From Chinchilla lanigera (Eukaryota > Chordata > Mammalia > Rodentia > Chinchillidae): a stretch of 64,000 bases of DNA. Under the pieces are notes generated by a model. It worked only from the letters and a program-made list of their open reading frames with translations, had not been told where the DNA came from and did not search any database. The DNA lies in NCBI RefSeq assembly GCF_000276665.1, contig NW_004955416.1:986173-1050172 (forward strand), in the 5' to 3' direction. Below, in pieces: positions 24,389-35,993 of the stretch. A program made the position numbers and the translations under genes. Every line of letters starts with the position of its first letter. Position 1 is the stretch's first letter.

Positions 24389-24431
24389 AGCCCAGCTGCC
24401 TGCTCCGGGGCTGCAGCAGGCAGCTGAGGCT
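24389..24431. other. GC-rich perfect hairpin with two CAGCTG E-boxes
   Basis: CAGCTGCCTGCT (24393-24404) and AGCAGGCAGCTG (24415-24426) are perfect inverted repeats around a 10-nt loop. Four more base pairs (24389-24392 with 24428-24431) follow after a single bulged A at 24427. Each arm contains CAGCTG, an E-box core. It sits in a GC-rich patch (24290-24440) of an otherwise AT-rich intron. Function is unknown. Confidence 0.6.
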
Positions 24432-25137
24432 AAAGGGCACATGAAAGGCAGGTGGAGGAGTCGTGCCTAACCAAAGCACAGCACTTAGCACCTATAGAGA
24501 TTTGACAAATGTCTCCTAAATTGAACGTAATGTTTTTGCCACAGAGGAAAAATTTCCTCTAGCTGGGACAGTGATAGCTCTATGCCCTTATGCAATGAAA
24601 TAGGCAAAAATTTGAGATTCTAGCTCTATCATTTCAACACTTATGGTACAATCATTTAAAGTAGGTTTTCAAAGCACTTTTAGAGTGGCTATAAAATAAA
24701 TGGCTACACATAAGGCGGCCTGCTTTAACATTTATTAATTCACCCTTTCCTGAAAGGAACTTAGTGCTGTAAACTGACATTGAGATATGACATCTAAATA
24801 GCACTGCCATGCCACAGTAAATATTAAATCACATTATCTGACAATCCTTAGGGAATGGCCTTGCAATGTTAAGACCATGGAAAAATGATGTGAAATCAAA
24901 CTGATAGAAATTTGACTTACAAGTCCAACATAAAATGAGTCTCTCTCATTCAATGTGTGGGATTACGATAGCCAAATGATTACACAATGATGACAAGAAA
25001 TTTCTATAAAGATGATGGAGGTTAAAAGGAGATGATTTCACTCTGTATTCCAGTGTATGGCCACATTTATGTATTCTTTAAGCAAAGAATTTTTAAGCTT
25101 AATAAATGGTATACAATGGGCAGGGTGCTAGAATGAA

Positions 25138-25330
25138 GAAAACAACTGGGCACAGCGGCACACACCTGTAATCCCAGCTCTCTGGGAGGCTGAGATTGGA
25201 AGATCACAAGTTTGAACTCAGCCTGGGCAACTTAGAAACCTAGTGAGATTCTGTCTCAAAATAAAATGAGAAGTGGCTGGGGATATAACTCAATGCAAAG
25301 GTCCTGCATTCAGCCGCCAGTATATAAACA
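25138..25330 (+). repeat. B1-dID dimeric SINE
   Basis: The B1 half (gcacacacctgtaatcccag) is followed by the ID half (ggctggggatataactcaat, then tcctgcattcagccgcc). The degraded B box shows it is older than the ID copies at 2869 and 9415. Confidence 0.85.
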
Positions 25331-27796
25331 AATGAATGCATGCGGGGGTGGGGGGGTATGTGTGGTCCTTTTTATCCAGGGCTCCTGGCTGAGGGGGTGG
25401 TAACTGTAATGGTAGCATGAACAAGGTTTCCTCCCCGGAGTGGCACTTGAAATTTGTCAGGAAGTATGAGAAGAGCTCACTGCCGCACGAGTGGTGGGGT
25501 TCTGAGAGGTTAAGAGACATTCTGGGAAAGGTCTGGTGGTGAGAAAACTACAGCATGTCCACGTACTGAGAAACACCCAGTGTCTGGCTCTCAAGGCAAC
25601 CTCAAGCAAGTCAAAAGAAACAATGCAAGTGTGGGCTGCGGTTAGATAGGAAAGAATCTTTTATAAGGGACCTCAAGTAAGGTGCAAATAGATTAAAGCT
25701 GTGTTCCAGGTCTCACAGAGAACAGATGGGAATCAAGGCCAGATTCAGGCAAGTCGGAAGCTATGTAGGGGGTCTCCTCACACACCATTTTGAGGAAAGA
25801 TGGAGGTGCTACATGTTGGAGGCAACAATACCTCCCAGACCTCTGGCTTGACCAGGGTCATCCTGCTAAAGTGGGGAGTGAGGGCTTTGACCAACACCAC
25901 ATTCTGCTCATTATTCTGCATGGGTCACACAGCGTCCTCGAAGACCAAAAGTCTGATTCCACCTGAAGCAAGTCCAGGCTGATAACTGCAGCTGGTGCTT
26001 GGATGCAGTCACCTTTCAGCAGGGCTTAGCCATCCTCCACCTTCTCATGTACATGCGTCATCCCCAGGGGCACCTGCCACCTTCCTTGTCAAGGCAGCTG
26101 GGTAAGGATATAAATGTGCATCTGCAGCTGGTCAATGGCCCTCAATTTAGTAGTCACAGCTGTCACAGACTAGTGCAAATCAACAAAAAATGCAACAAGA
26201 TGGAAAGCCCATCATTACAGATGACTCATGGTCCAGCATCCTCTAAAACATGTGACTGCAGCCCCAAAAGTGCTCCTCCCAGAGCTGCCTTCTGCTCAGT
26301 GGCCTTTCTACCATACCAAGTGGATCAGATGCATACACCACTTCCTCCCCAACCCCATTCACATAGGATATAGTTTACTTTCTCTACCTCTCTGCCTTTC
26401 CACAGATCCAACTTCTTGCCAACATGCATATCCTGAGATGCTCTCTCAGGCTACATCACCCCTTAAGAGGCAGGAGCAGCAAGATGACTCAATGTCCTTG
26501 CACTGTGGAAAAATAGGCCTCAAACTTCTGTCTCTTGAGGGTCCTCTCTATTTCCCTGGGAGGTGAAGCACACCAATGTGCAACTAGCGAAGATCACTTG
26601 CAACTAGCAAAGTAAGAATGTTCTGACTTGGGAGCCACATGGAAGCCCAGAGAGACCACGGCTACTCCAGGGTTCTCCCCGTCGCTACTTGGGTTCTGTG
26701 TGGCAGAGCTGTGCAGTCCCACATGGTCTTCCTTCTTTGCAGCTTCACAGTCTAAGATGTCAAATGCTGCACCCTCAGGATGGTCCAAGGAAGCCCCAAT
26801 TTCCTGTATAAACAAAGCCATATATGCTTTGTCACAAAACCTAGGTAATTTTAATTTTCATTCCTTTCAAATGAAAATGAAAGAAACTGGGCTGAGTACT
26901 ACTGCACTGAGTTATTAAAAGCTGGTAGCACAGTGACTTCAATGAAATGTAAACGCACTGCCAAGTGTGCAGGACAGGGTGACTCATGGGTGACTTTCAC
27001 CGCTACCTCGGCTACGCCAGCAGCCTCCGTGGTACTGCAATGGCTTTCCACCCTCAGCTGCTTGCCTTTATGTGTACTGAGAGGCCAAGCGTGGTATGAA
27101 GTACAAGGAGTATTACAAGGACCCCACGGTGCTCTGAGCTTTTCTGGCTTCCCTGGAGACTGTGGCACATGCTGGGCCATGCTCCATAAGGCAGAGCCAA
27201 GAAAGGAACAAGATGGAGGGCTTCCCGAGGAACAGGATCCCGCCAGCTTCATGGGAGCCTGCCCAATTCCTCTGCTGTTCGAGATATCGTAAGACTTTGG
27301 GTCATTGTTCTGTCCCAGCCCCTCTCAACTGGGCCAGGGAAAAAGGGGTAGAGCACTCAGGTAAGGAAAAGGCCAAGCACGCACTCTCAGACAGGCACTC
27401 ATCGGCAGTGCCGGGCCATTTCTCACTTTCCAGCTCCTTTCTCCTACCCCATTTGCTCCTGGCCCCTACTCTATGTCCCAGGTGCCCTTAGGGGAGACCG
27501 AGAGAGAAGAGATTGTCTCTCTTCTTACAATTTTTCTGTTGCTTTTTTTCCTTTGATTCTTATAGTGCCATAAACCACTTCCTGGAGACCAAAATGTTTT
27601 TGTTAGATATAAATTTGAATTTAAGATCCCTCTTGTCCTGGGAATCTAAAGAAAGAGGGATTGATAGTGACATGAAGGAGATCTGCTCAGAAAACTAGAG
27701 CGAGGTCAAGTAGGCAACATGTCATTGGGTGAGGAAGGGACAGAAGGTGGCAAGTGAAGGGAGTTCTGGAAGAAGAAAAAGAAGCTCACCTTGTTT

Positions 27797-27813
27797 TTTT
27801 TTTTTTTTTTTTT
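27797..27813. repeat. Poly-T run
   Basis: About 17 uninterrupted T residues, with a 12-nt A-run about 60 bp on. No SINE body is attached to it. Confidence 0.7.
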
Positions 27814-29004
27814 AATATTTGGAGGATAGGGGTTGGAAAAGATGGCTTCTAATGTACAGCAGTTCTATGAGAAAAAAAAAAAAACAAACCCTCTGCATGC
27901 CAGAGAGGTTCTTAGCCTAATAGCACCAGAGAGGCATAAAAAGAAGGGGGAAAAGACCGAGCCCTAGTTTCAAAGAAAGGCAGGGCTGGAAGACTGGTCT
28001 CTTCTGATGCACTAGGAATCAGCAGTGCCCTACAGAAAATGCAGCTGTCAGCTTCACACCTCTCCCTACACAGAGTCATCAATAACTCTTTGCTGAAATT
28101 GAGCAGAGAACACAGATCAAATCCATTTCTGGGAAAGAGCAGAAGAATGAAATCAGATATGAAGCTCCCATTGGAGACGGTGAGCTGTCCTCTCAGAAGT
28201 GAAAACTGTGCATACATCTGCACAGAGCTTTTGTTATGCTTGGGTGATCTTTCCAGAACAATCACCAAATGGCCAAAAAGCTAGCTGTCCAGCACAAGTT
28301 AGCACAGCGTGCAGTCCTCACTGTCTATGTCCAGCTCTGAGTTCTGCAGAGACAGACTTGGCTGAAGATCCAAGTTAGACATTTGACAAAGTGGTAGTTT
28401 ACAGATACATCAAATGGCAAAGCTTTTCACATGGGGTCAACCTAACTACCAGAAGGTCTAATGTTAATGGAAGTTGGGTGGACAGGACAAAGCTAAGAGA
28501 TGTGAACAGAGGTGGAAGCCAAGAAAAAAGGATGAAGAAGGCACTAGTAAATTTGAATAATATAAATAATGCAAGATGATGTGTCCAGAAGTATGTAGTC
28601 TAAGAGTCTTCCTGAAGTAATTTTCTAGATTTAAATAAAAGTAGCTCTTACACTTATTATACCTCCATTGCTTCACAGGAGTGAAGCATAAAACTCAGAA
28701 GTACTACAAACAACTTAGAATATACTAAACAATAACAATATATTGTATTAGTCTCTGAGCAACAATATCCACTTCTGTGATCCCTGTGTTTTCTCAGGCT
28801 TTCCCGTTTCCCCTTACCCAAGACTTTCCTTTGCTGAAGGTACTCATTCTTCCAAGAATTCAGTTGAAAAGATAAAGAAAGGGATTGTGCTAGGTCTACA
28901 TTACAATTTCCTTTTGTTTGTCTGCTTCCTTTGCAATCACAGCTCTCCTGGGAGGTTTCAGAGCTTTCTAGAATGGGGTCAAAGGCCACTTCATCACACC
29001 TTAC

Positions 29005-29161
29005 CTTTGATGCCCGGAAAGAGAAGGCTGTGGACTTGGTGTCTGACTTTCCCCGGTCTTGCAGCAGAAGGCCTTGGTCCTCTGTCAAAGCCAGGTAGTG
29101 GCCTGTAGTGAGGTGCCGCAGTCGGAAAGCCTGGCCCCATCTGATGTTGCTGCCACTCCAG
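29005..29161 (-). CDS. RYR3: RYR3 coding exon, 157 nt
   Basis: The exon completes a Ser codon, then encodes [40 protein letters not shown] and [12 protein letters not shown]. It covers a central MIR repeat of beta-trefoil B, with the [17 protein letters not shown] signature shared by ryanodine receptors. The acceptor is cctctgcccag and the donor TCAAAG|gtaagg. Entry is phase 2, exit phase 0. [17 protein letters not shown] matches human RYR3 from memory, while RYR1 has WSGSHLRWGQPLRVRHV. The open frame that runs on past the donor toward lower coordinates is read-through into intron and is not coding. Confidence 0.97.
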
Positions 29162-30790
29162 CTGGGCAGAGGATGCAGACAAAAAGCAGAAAAAGCAGGA
29201 AAAAAAAGTCCTTTTCAGTATTTACCATGTGCTTTTTTACATACATCAGCAGACTTGAATCAGCCTCCTGACTTGGTGATGGTGGGGAAGCATATCATTC
29301 CCAAATGTCTTATCTACACTGAAACATTTTATTACTGTGAAGAGTGTTACTTTCAAGAGAAATACCAAAAATGACCTATGCAGTTTACCCTCCCCAGAGA
29401 GAGGCAAGTAATAAGCAAGTGTGACAAGTAAGCAAATATTTGTTATGTGAGGAAATAAATCCTATGAAAAAAACAAAGTAGAATACAAGATCTAGAGCAG
29501 GGAATCCCATGTGGAATGTTAATCTTTTCATGGTCCTCCACCAAAAGGTTAGCATTCAACAAAAGTTATGGTAACTATTATAGGAGAAATTATCCACAGA
29601 ATAACCAGGAACTCAAAATTTATCTTTTAACTTAGAAGAGATGTTTAAAGGATATATGTGTCAAATTTTAACATCACTTACCATTTTGTCTGACTCTCTG
29701 GGGCATCAACGAATCCAAGTCACATTGATTAAAGGCTTTAATTCTTCATATTAAGGCCTCTGGGGCAATGAACTAAGAGTCATAACCAGAACTATATGTG
29801 TATGCCCATTCTGATTTAAAAAGTCCAATATCCTGAGAAAAGGGTTTAATACCATTTTATTTTTTCACAGGACTAGGAAGAGGATATAAATGCCCCAAGC
29901 CAGTTATCAAATGGGAGCTCCTTATAAACAGTATTCATTTTCTACTCTAAATATATACAACTTTGTCAGTTATATCCAAATCAATATTATTTAAATCAGT
30001 AGCCTCCAATTTTTAGTTAGAAAATTTAAATAAGGTGATGTGTGTATGAGGGGAGTATAAAAGAAGTTCTAATATTTTCTGCTCATCTCAGGTAGATTAT
30101 CTCAAAGGCCTCCTTAGGAGTATAAACCCCTCATGAAAAAGGCCTCAAACATGTGTTCAGGGAGACACTGAACTGAACACAAAAGAGAAAAGCAGAGGTG
30201 AACAACCAGATTACGGTACTAAACCTTTCTCATCCCAAGCAGGTAAGCTTTAGCATAACTTCCCTACGTACTCAGCAAACAAAGGTGCTGCACTCCACCG
30301 GGCCACCCATCAGTAGTTTGTAGTTTAAGGGACATGTTACTTAAGTTTCCCTGAGCTGCTCTTCTAACCAGTTTCCTGTTCCTTCCACCTAAGCATATTA
30401 CCATCTCTGAAGTTCTGATAGATACCATTTTTCCACTGATGCATTTCCAGGAGAGTTTTAGTTTCTCTTACCCCACGCCATCATGACTACCTATCTGTCT
30501 CTTCATTTAAAGCTAACTTTCCACTGGAGCCAAGACATCTATTGAGGGAAGAGGGAAGACTGCTGAGGGTCCAGAGAATTTGCCTTAAAAAACAAATAGC
30601 AAAGGAAATTTGATAGCTGCCAGTGGTCAGGTATGAGCCTTGCTTTTATTACTCAGGCATTGGAAATCGTGTAGCAAAGGACTTTTGCGAGTTCACCAGG
30701 TGATGTAGAGCAAATGAAACATTTAGGAGACTGGATTATAAGGGGAAAGCAAGCAATCTTGAAGAAAGCAATGCACGGGCCTTCCATTAC
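29162..30790 (-). other. RYR3 intron, 1,629 bp
   Basis: The donor is gtaatg and the acceptor cctctgcccag. No repeat, open reading frame or other feature that I can support was seen inside. Confidence 0.8.
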
Positions 30791-30865
30791 CTTATGCGAA
30801 GGGGCTCCACTCTCCACAGGGACCTGGCTCTCTGCCCAGCTCCTCCAGCTTCATAGAATACTCTC
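30791..30865 (-). CDS. RYR3: RYR3 coding exon, 75 nt
   Basis: The exon completes an Arg codon, then encodes RVFYEAGGAGQRARS, LWRVEPLRI and two bases of a Ser codon. It lies in beta-trefoil B. The acceptor is ctcacag and the donor ATAAG|gtaatg. Entry and exit are both phase 2. The first Gly of the GGAG turn aligns with RYR1 Gly248, a malignant-hyperthermia position. The length equals RYR1 exon 9 as I recall it. The loop after GGA is one residue shorter than in RYR1 (GQRARS against VCTHARS). The reading is certain at the conserved SLWRVEPLRI end. Confidence 0.96.
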
Positions 30866-31384
30866 CTGTGAGCAGAGGTGGAGATCAGCACTCTGTAAGG
30901 GACAGCTCCCCGCACAGCCAGCACAGACCTGCCCCTCTGTGCTGACTGCAGAAGTTAAACAAAGCAGAGCCACAGGGAAGCACAGTTCCAGTCTCCTTCT
31001 CTCAGGAGGGCCAGCAGCTGCTTAAGGGGAGGGTGCTACTCACCACGGACACATCGTCACTCACCAGGCGTGCAGTGAAAGGGGGCATGAGAACATCTCC
31101 ATTTCTACATGTGGGGTCGAAACAGCCCGGTCACACACATGCCATGACAGCAACACAGAGTGCTGCAAGCATTTCAGGTTAAGCGCTTTGATTTGTCTTT
31201 ATGTCTTTTATAAATGGCTTTATTCTTTTCAAGCTCATCTTCAGAACAGTGTGAACTCACTGCCGTTGTTCCTGGGAGCTTGGGACCAGCTGTATGTAGG
31301 CTCAGTCGCTGTAGTGTTTGTGATTTTTATTATTGCACTATTGTTTTCTCTTGCATGAAGGGTTATGCTTTATTGCATTTATAA

Positions 31385-31790
31385 ATATTTTTTAAATTTT
31401 GAAATAGCTTTATATTTGCAGAAAACTGCAAGGACAGTGCACAGAGGTCCATTATAGTCTTGTTCAGTTTCCTCTGATGTCATGAAGTTATACTATTCAT
31501 GTCCTATTTGTCAAAAGTGAGAAAACAACTCGGGATGTCATTACTAGCACAACTCAAGATGTTACCTAGATTTTGTCTCAGTTTTCCCCTTAAGTTTTTC
31601 CCTTTACAGAACCATATTTAGGCCGGCATGCTGCATTTAGTTGGCATGACTCTCCTGCTTCCTCTAATCTATTGCAGTTTTCAGCCTTTCCTTGCTTTAT
31701 ATGACTGAACGTTTGGGGAGTTATTGGTTGGGTATTTAATAAAATGTCCCTCAACTTGCGTTTGTCTGATGCTCTTCTAGTGATTAGCAA
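31385..31790 (-). mobile_element. L1M 3-prime UTR fragment, antisense
   Basis: It carries the reverse L1M end motifs ttgcagaaaactgcaaggac, gcatttagttggcatgactc and gtccctcaacttgcgtttgt. Confidence 0.7.
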
Positions 31791-32129
31791 AGCCTGTTTT
31801 TAAATCTGTATACTGGGGCTGGACCAGTTTAGATCCCAGCATCTGCTGAAGTAGACTATCATGGTTTAACAGCACATCTCAGAAACAGTGGTCCACACTA
31901 ACTGGGACCCTGAGCCTAGTCACTTTTCATAGTTTGAGGTTTTTGATGACGACTCATCATTTAACTGCATTTAAATTCACTAATTTAAAATCCTATCTCC
32001 ATTTTAAAGTATTTGTTTTTATCACTGTTGAATCATTCAAGCCCCAGAATAAACTTGATGCACATTTTGGAAACAACAGGTAAGCATTAGAAATAAAGAA
32101 GAACTGTGTATTTTCCCCTTTGGAGTAGT

Positions 32130-32290
32130 AGTATGAATTGGCTCAAAATACGAGTTTAGACCTAAATTTGCATCTGTTACCTATGTGATTTTGGGCAGGC
32201 TTCTTTCAACTCTCTGTGCTTCAGCTTTATCATCTGTAAAATCAGTTTAATAAAGGCACTGACATTCTGGAATGATTTTTAAAGGCTGAG
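32130..32290 (+). repeat. MIR SINE
   Basis: Sense MIR core: gttacctatgtgattttggg, actctctgtgcttcagcttt and atcatctgtaaaatcagttt. Confidence 0.8.
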
Positions 32291-32499
32291 TGTGTTTTTC
32301 TAAAGAGTAATTGATGTGCACAAGTGTTTTCATGGGCGGACATACAAACTACTACAAATGATGGATTTATCCAAATTTTGTGTAAACCTGACATTTATAA
32401 ATAGAAAAACATTAGTGGCACAAAAATATAATGAAAAAGTATATTAATGTGGTTATTTCTGGAAGGTGGCATTGTAGAGTGCATTTTTAAATGAATTTT

Positions 32500-32655
32500 T
32501 TGTTTTTGTCTTTTTGAGACAGACTCTCACTATGCAGTTCAGGCTGGCCTTGAGCTCACTTTGTAGCCCAAGCTGGTCTTGAACTCGCAATGATCCTCCT
32601 GCCTCAGCCTCCCAAGTGCTAGAATTACAGGCGTGCACCACCATGCTGGACTCTC
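32500..32655 (-). repeat. B1 SINE, antisense
   Basis: It reads backwards: tttttgagacagactctcac, ggctggccttgagctcactt, then cctcctgcctcagcctccca and caggcgtgcaccaccatgct. It is well preserved and monomer-length, with T-runs on both sides. Confidence 0.9.
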
Positions 32656-34000
32656 TAAATGTTTTTTTTTTTTAATGCATATGTAATCAGAAAGTACTTA
32701 GTCATTATTAGGAAAGAAAATCCCTTACTGGTTTAAGGCACCCCCACTGTCTCAGTACCTGGCCTGGAATGAAAATAATTCTGCACTGACTGAGCCACTT
32801 GGAGGCATCTGCTGAGATTTTCCCTGATGCTTCTCCCCTTTTAGTGCAGGATAGGATACCTCAGGAGGAGGTGAAGCAGCTCAGCTCAGGCCAGAGTGAG
32901 ACTGTATGCAGCAGCCTTAGAGGACTCTCCACCCTGACATCTGAAGGAGCCTTCAATGTTTTTTCTTCCTTCCTGGGACATTGTCACAGCTTGATCTGTT
33001 TAATCTCACAAGGTTACTAGGGTTGAAACAACTTGTTCCTGTTCCTTAAAATAATTCCAAGGAGAGGAGTAGAGTGGGTGGTAAGCTGAGGTGCTTTTGA
33101 AAGCTTGGCTGACAGATCAGCCTTAGCAGCTTCAATAGGTTAAGTGATTATCTCAGGGTGTTTGACAAGGCAAAGGCACAGGCGAGGATCAGAGCTCAGA
33201 ATGTGAGATTGTTGAATTTGGGTTTCCATGCTGGGACAGTCTGTCTATCAAGCCGGGCTGCTTGCATGGTGCAGAGGGAATAAAAACAATGTCCTGTGGA
33301 AAGCAAGCCTCCTAGCATGTTCTCCATTTCCCATTCCCTCCTCCACTCCCTAATGTCAGTGTTCCTGATGATCCTGGCCAGTTCGGAGGATTTTTTTCTA
33401 GCATTAGAAGGCAATGAGGAGGCTTCTTACTCACCTCCCCTACACATGGAAGAGCATCAAGGCTTCCTGTTTGATGGAGATTCCAACTGATATAAAACAG
33501 CCACGTTCCAGTGGCCTGACAATCGCTATTTACTGGCCTCAATCACAGCCCTTTCTTGCTTCCTTAAAAAAGCCCTGCTGTTTTTTCTTAGAGTTTCATT
33601 TTCTAAGACACAAATGAGAGCCTCGGGAGTCCTGAGCACAGGTCAGCTCAGTTCTCTCTCACCTCAGTGATGGCTCACATGCCTGCTTCCTGAGAGCTAT
33701 CTGGGAGCTGTTCTCTGTCCCCCTCACTCTCCCTACCCCTCCACGCGAGCATACCTTTCCTTTCAAGCAGGATCTTGTTGAGACCCTTAACAAGAACACC
33801 CACCAAAGGACAAGCCTCTCGAGGCAGCACAGTTGCTGCCCAAGCTGTTTCCAAAGTGGCTTTAATTTTAATGACAGGGAGGGGTGTGTGTGTGTATGTA
33901 TGTGCTGGGGAGGTGTCCATATATTGGACAAAAACCCGGAAAAAATGAGATAACTCATTTTTTGCAGGTTTCTACCATAATAAGTAGAAGAAGAGCTCGG

Positions 34001-34071
34001 CAGTGGTGTTGGACCTTTTAATGACAGGAGCAGCTTGCTCCTGCACACGTGCCGCAGGTTTGCCACCACTG
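34001..34071. mobile_element. 71-bp inverted-terminal element (hAT-like miniature)
   Basis: The ends cagtggtgttggacc and, in reverse complement, cagtggtggcaaacc match at 11 of 15 positions. The CAGTGGT start is typical of hAT-Charlie termini. It also shares cagtggtggcaaacct with 1589-1604. No 8-bp target duplication is visible. Confidence 0.5.
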
Positions 34072-34841
34072 TTCCAGGGTATCCCAGGGTATTCCATTTT
34101 TATGCAGATAACTGCAAGTTTAATCACAAAATTTAGTTTGGTAACTACTTGCACATTTTCCCTTGATGTAACAGAGTAAGATGTAAATGAGCTATTTTGT
34201 GGTCTCACTGAGGAAAGAAAAGGAAAACCTCTTGCAACTGAATAGGGTCACATGATATTATCTAGAGTAGGGGATGCTCAATTCTATGAGAAATTGGGTC
34301 AACCTAACTTTTCTCTTCAAGAGGTCATTGGACCAGTGTCAGGGAAGCAGGGGGTGAATTAATCAGATGCTTGAAATAGATCTGCATTTTATGTGTCCCA
34401 GACACTGTTCTAGGTCACATCTGGTTCCCATGAGGGGATACTTCAGAGGAAACAGCAAATAGGAAGAGACTCAGAACAATGAGGAGTCGATATAGCTAGG
34501 GACAACTTCATTTCTAGGGTCCTTTAGTACATCAAATAAGGAACGAGCTCTGATAGTCAATAGCTCTGGATCCTAGGACCCCACCCCAAATCGGCCAGTG
34601 GGTGACCTTTCACAGAAGTCTGAGCTAGCTAATCTCCAAATTGTGAAGATTTGTAAGACTACATTTTTAGTGAAAGAAATGCAGTTGATACGATTCCTGA
34701 CACAAAAGGACAAGAAGCATTATCACCAAGTCAGACTTAACTGTTGTCTCAAATTCAGTCCAATTTGGGCCAGCAATATTGGTGGTACTTCTATTAATAT
34801 GACGACTACTGCAGCTACTATCACTATTACTACTATTAGTA

Positions 34842-35045
34842 CAACAGTGCCAAGGATTAAACCCAGGGCCTTCACACTGAGCCACATTCTCAGGCCTTTA
34901 AGAACATTTGCTTTTAAAATTTTGGGACAGGGACTTGCTAAGTCACTAAGCTGTGCAGGCTGGGGTCAAACTCACAATCCTCCTGCCTCAGTCTCCCAGA
35001 GTTGCTCATGCCACAGGTATATACTGCTATATCCAGCTTTAAAAA
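34842..35045 (-). repeat. B1-dID dimeric SINE, antisense
   Basis: The reverse ID half (aaacccagggccttcacact) precedes the reverse B1 half (gggacagggacttgctaagt, then cctcctgcctcagtctccca). An A-rich linker separates them. Confidence 0.85.
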
Positions 35046-35606
35046 AGTACATCAGACTTAAACAGTAATATGGCCAATCTTTACATGCATTGTGCTTTTG
35101 ATGATAATCAGAATATGACTCTTCAGTATAAATTTAGGATTTAGATGAGTATCTTCCATCTCACAGTTTGGATGTTTTAATAAGCACCATCAGGAGCTCA
35201 ACTAGCAGACCGGAGAAAACCACCTCAGCAGCGCCCTCTTACGTTGCCCTTGGCATTGCTCGCTGCTGCAACCAGCTCCTGCCAGGTACCAACGTTTGGC
35301 TTCTCCAGTACTAGTGGGTAATATACCTGTGGCATGAGCAAACTCCACCTCAATTGCTTAGTACATGAAATGGGAAGAAGAGAGAACGGTTTGCCTTGAA
35401 GAACCTGGTCAAAAATTTATGAAAGCACACAGACTTCCTAAATGATTAGCCTGGTTTGCATCAGTAAAATAGATGCTTCAGCCTGATGAATACTACTAGA
35501 AACTCCTTATACTCAGAGGCAAGCCAGAGGAAAGGGTTTTTAGGGCATTATAGGCTTTCTGCTCGCTCTCTCTCTCTCCATATATAAGATATAGATATAA
35601 CTATAC

Positions 35607-35766
35607 NNNNNNNNNNNNNNNNNNNNNNNNNNNNNNNNNNNNNNNNNNNNNNNNNNNNNNNNNNNNNNNNNNNNNNNNNNNNNNNNNNNNNNNNNNNNNN
35701 NNNNNNNNNNNNNNNNNNNNNNNNNNNNNNNNNNNNNNNNNNNNNNNNNNNNNNNNNNNNNNNNNN
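35607..35766. other. Assembly gap, 160 N
   Basis: The unresolved bases are preceded by a (CT)n run and a TATA-rich stretch (35563-35606). The open frames that run through the gap are artefacts of the N run. Confidence 0.99.
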
Positions 35767-35899
35767 AACTCAAAGTTGAAGTAAAGTTTGTCAATTGAGC
35801 TAAATCTACAGAATTCAACTGCGGGCAAACATGTTCAAATGCAAACTCTGGTTTGAGTCACCTGAGATAGCTAGGAAAAGGATGGAGCAACTGGCTTAC

Positions 35900-35993
35900 C
35901 TGTGCTGGGGGTCATTCTGATCTGTGGATGGTATTGTCAAACACTCATCATGACCATGAAAAAGGCGTACCACATGCCCACCAAGTAGATAGC
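35900..35993 (-). CDS. RYR3: RYR3 coding exon, 94 nt
   Basis: The exon encodes the rest of a split Gly codon, [20 protein letters not shown], then [10 protein letters not shown] and two bases of an Arg codon. This is the first MIR repeat of beta-trefoil B. The acceptor is tttgtag and the donor CACAG|gtaagc. Entry is phase 1, exit phase 2. The GG pair aligns with RYR1 Gly215. FHGHDECL lacks the Met found in RYR1/RYR2 HGHMDECL, which I recall as an RYR3 hallmark. The exon lies 133 bp from a 160-bp run of N on its 5-prime-of-window side, which is intronic and does not touch the coding sequence. Confidence 0.96.

Larger units (their letters stand above)
18381..29004 (-). other. RYR3 intron, 10,624 bp
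   Basis: This is the longest complete intron in the window. It holds a short (G)n/(TG)n patch just outside its edge, a TCAA tetranucleotide run (18840-18863), several MIR copies, a local duplication (19370-19615 and 20735-20995), two B1-dID SINEs, an antisense MaLR LTR (22736-23140), a GC-rich hairpin (24389-24431) and poly-T/poly-A runs near 27797-27885. 25560-27790 and 27900-29000 show no repeat or gene I recognise. Confidence 0.85.
30866..35899 (-). other. RYR3 intron, 5,034 bp
   Basis: It holds an L1 3-prime UTR fragment (31385-31790, minus), a MIR (32130-32290), a B1 (32500-32655, minus), a 71-bp inverted-terminal element (34001-34071), an antisense B1-dID (34842-35045), a degenerate ACT-type trinucleotide tract near 34797-34843, and the assembly gap 35607-35766. 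An exon-like sequence echo near 33355-33400 is discussed in the findings. Confidence 0.8.

Noticed and set aside
28657..29004. Extension of the RYR3 open frame past the 157-nt exon
   Set aside because: A consensus gtaagg donor lies at 29004, and the residues beyond do not resemble any ryanodine receptor; the next exon at 18380 continues the protein.
34598..35068. 156-codon open frame on the plus strand
   Set aside because: Its second half is the reverse of a B1-dID SINE, and the whole lies in an RYR3 intron; no domain or homology is recognisable.
35540..35828. Two open frames across the N run
   Set aside because: They exist only because unknown bases were read as open codons.
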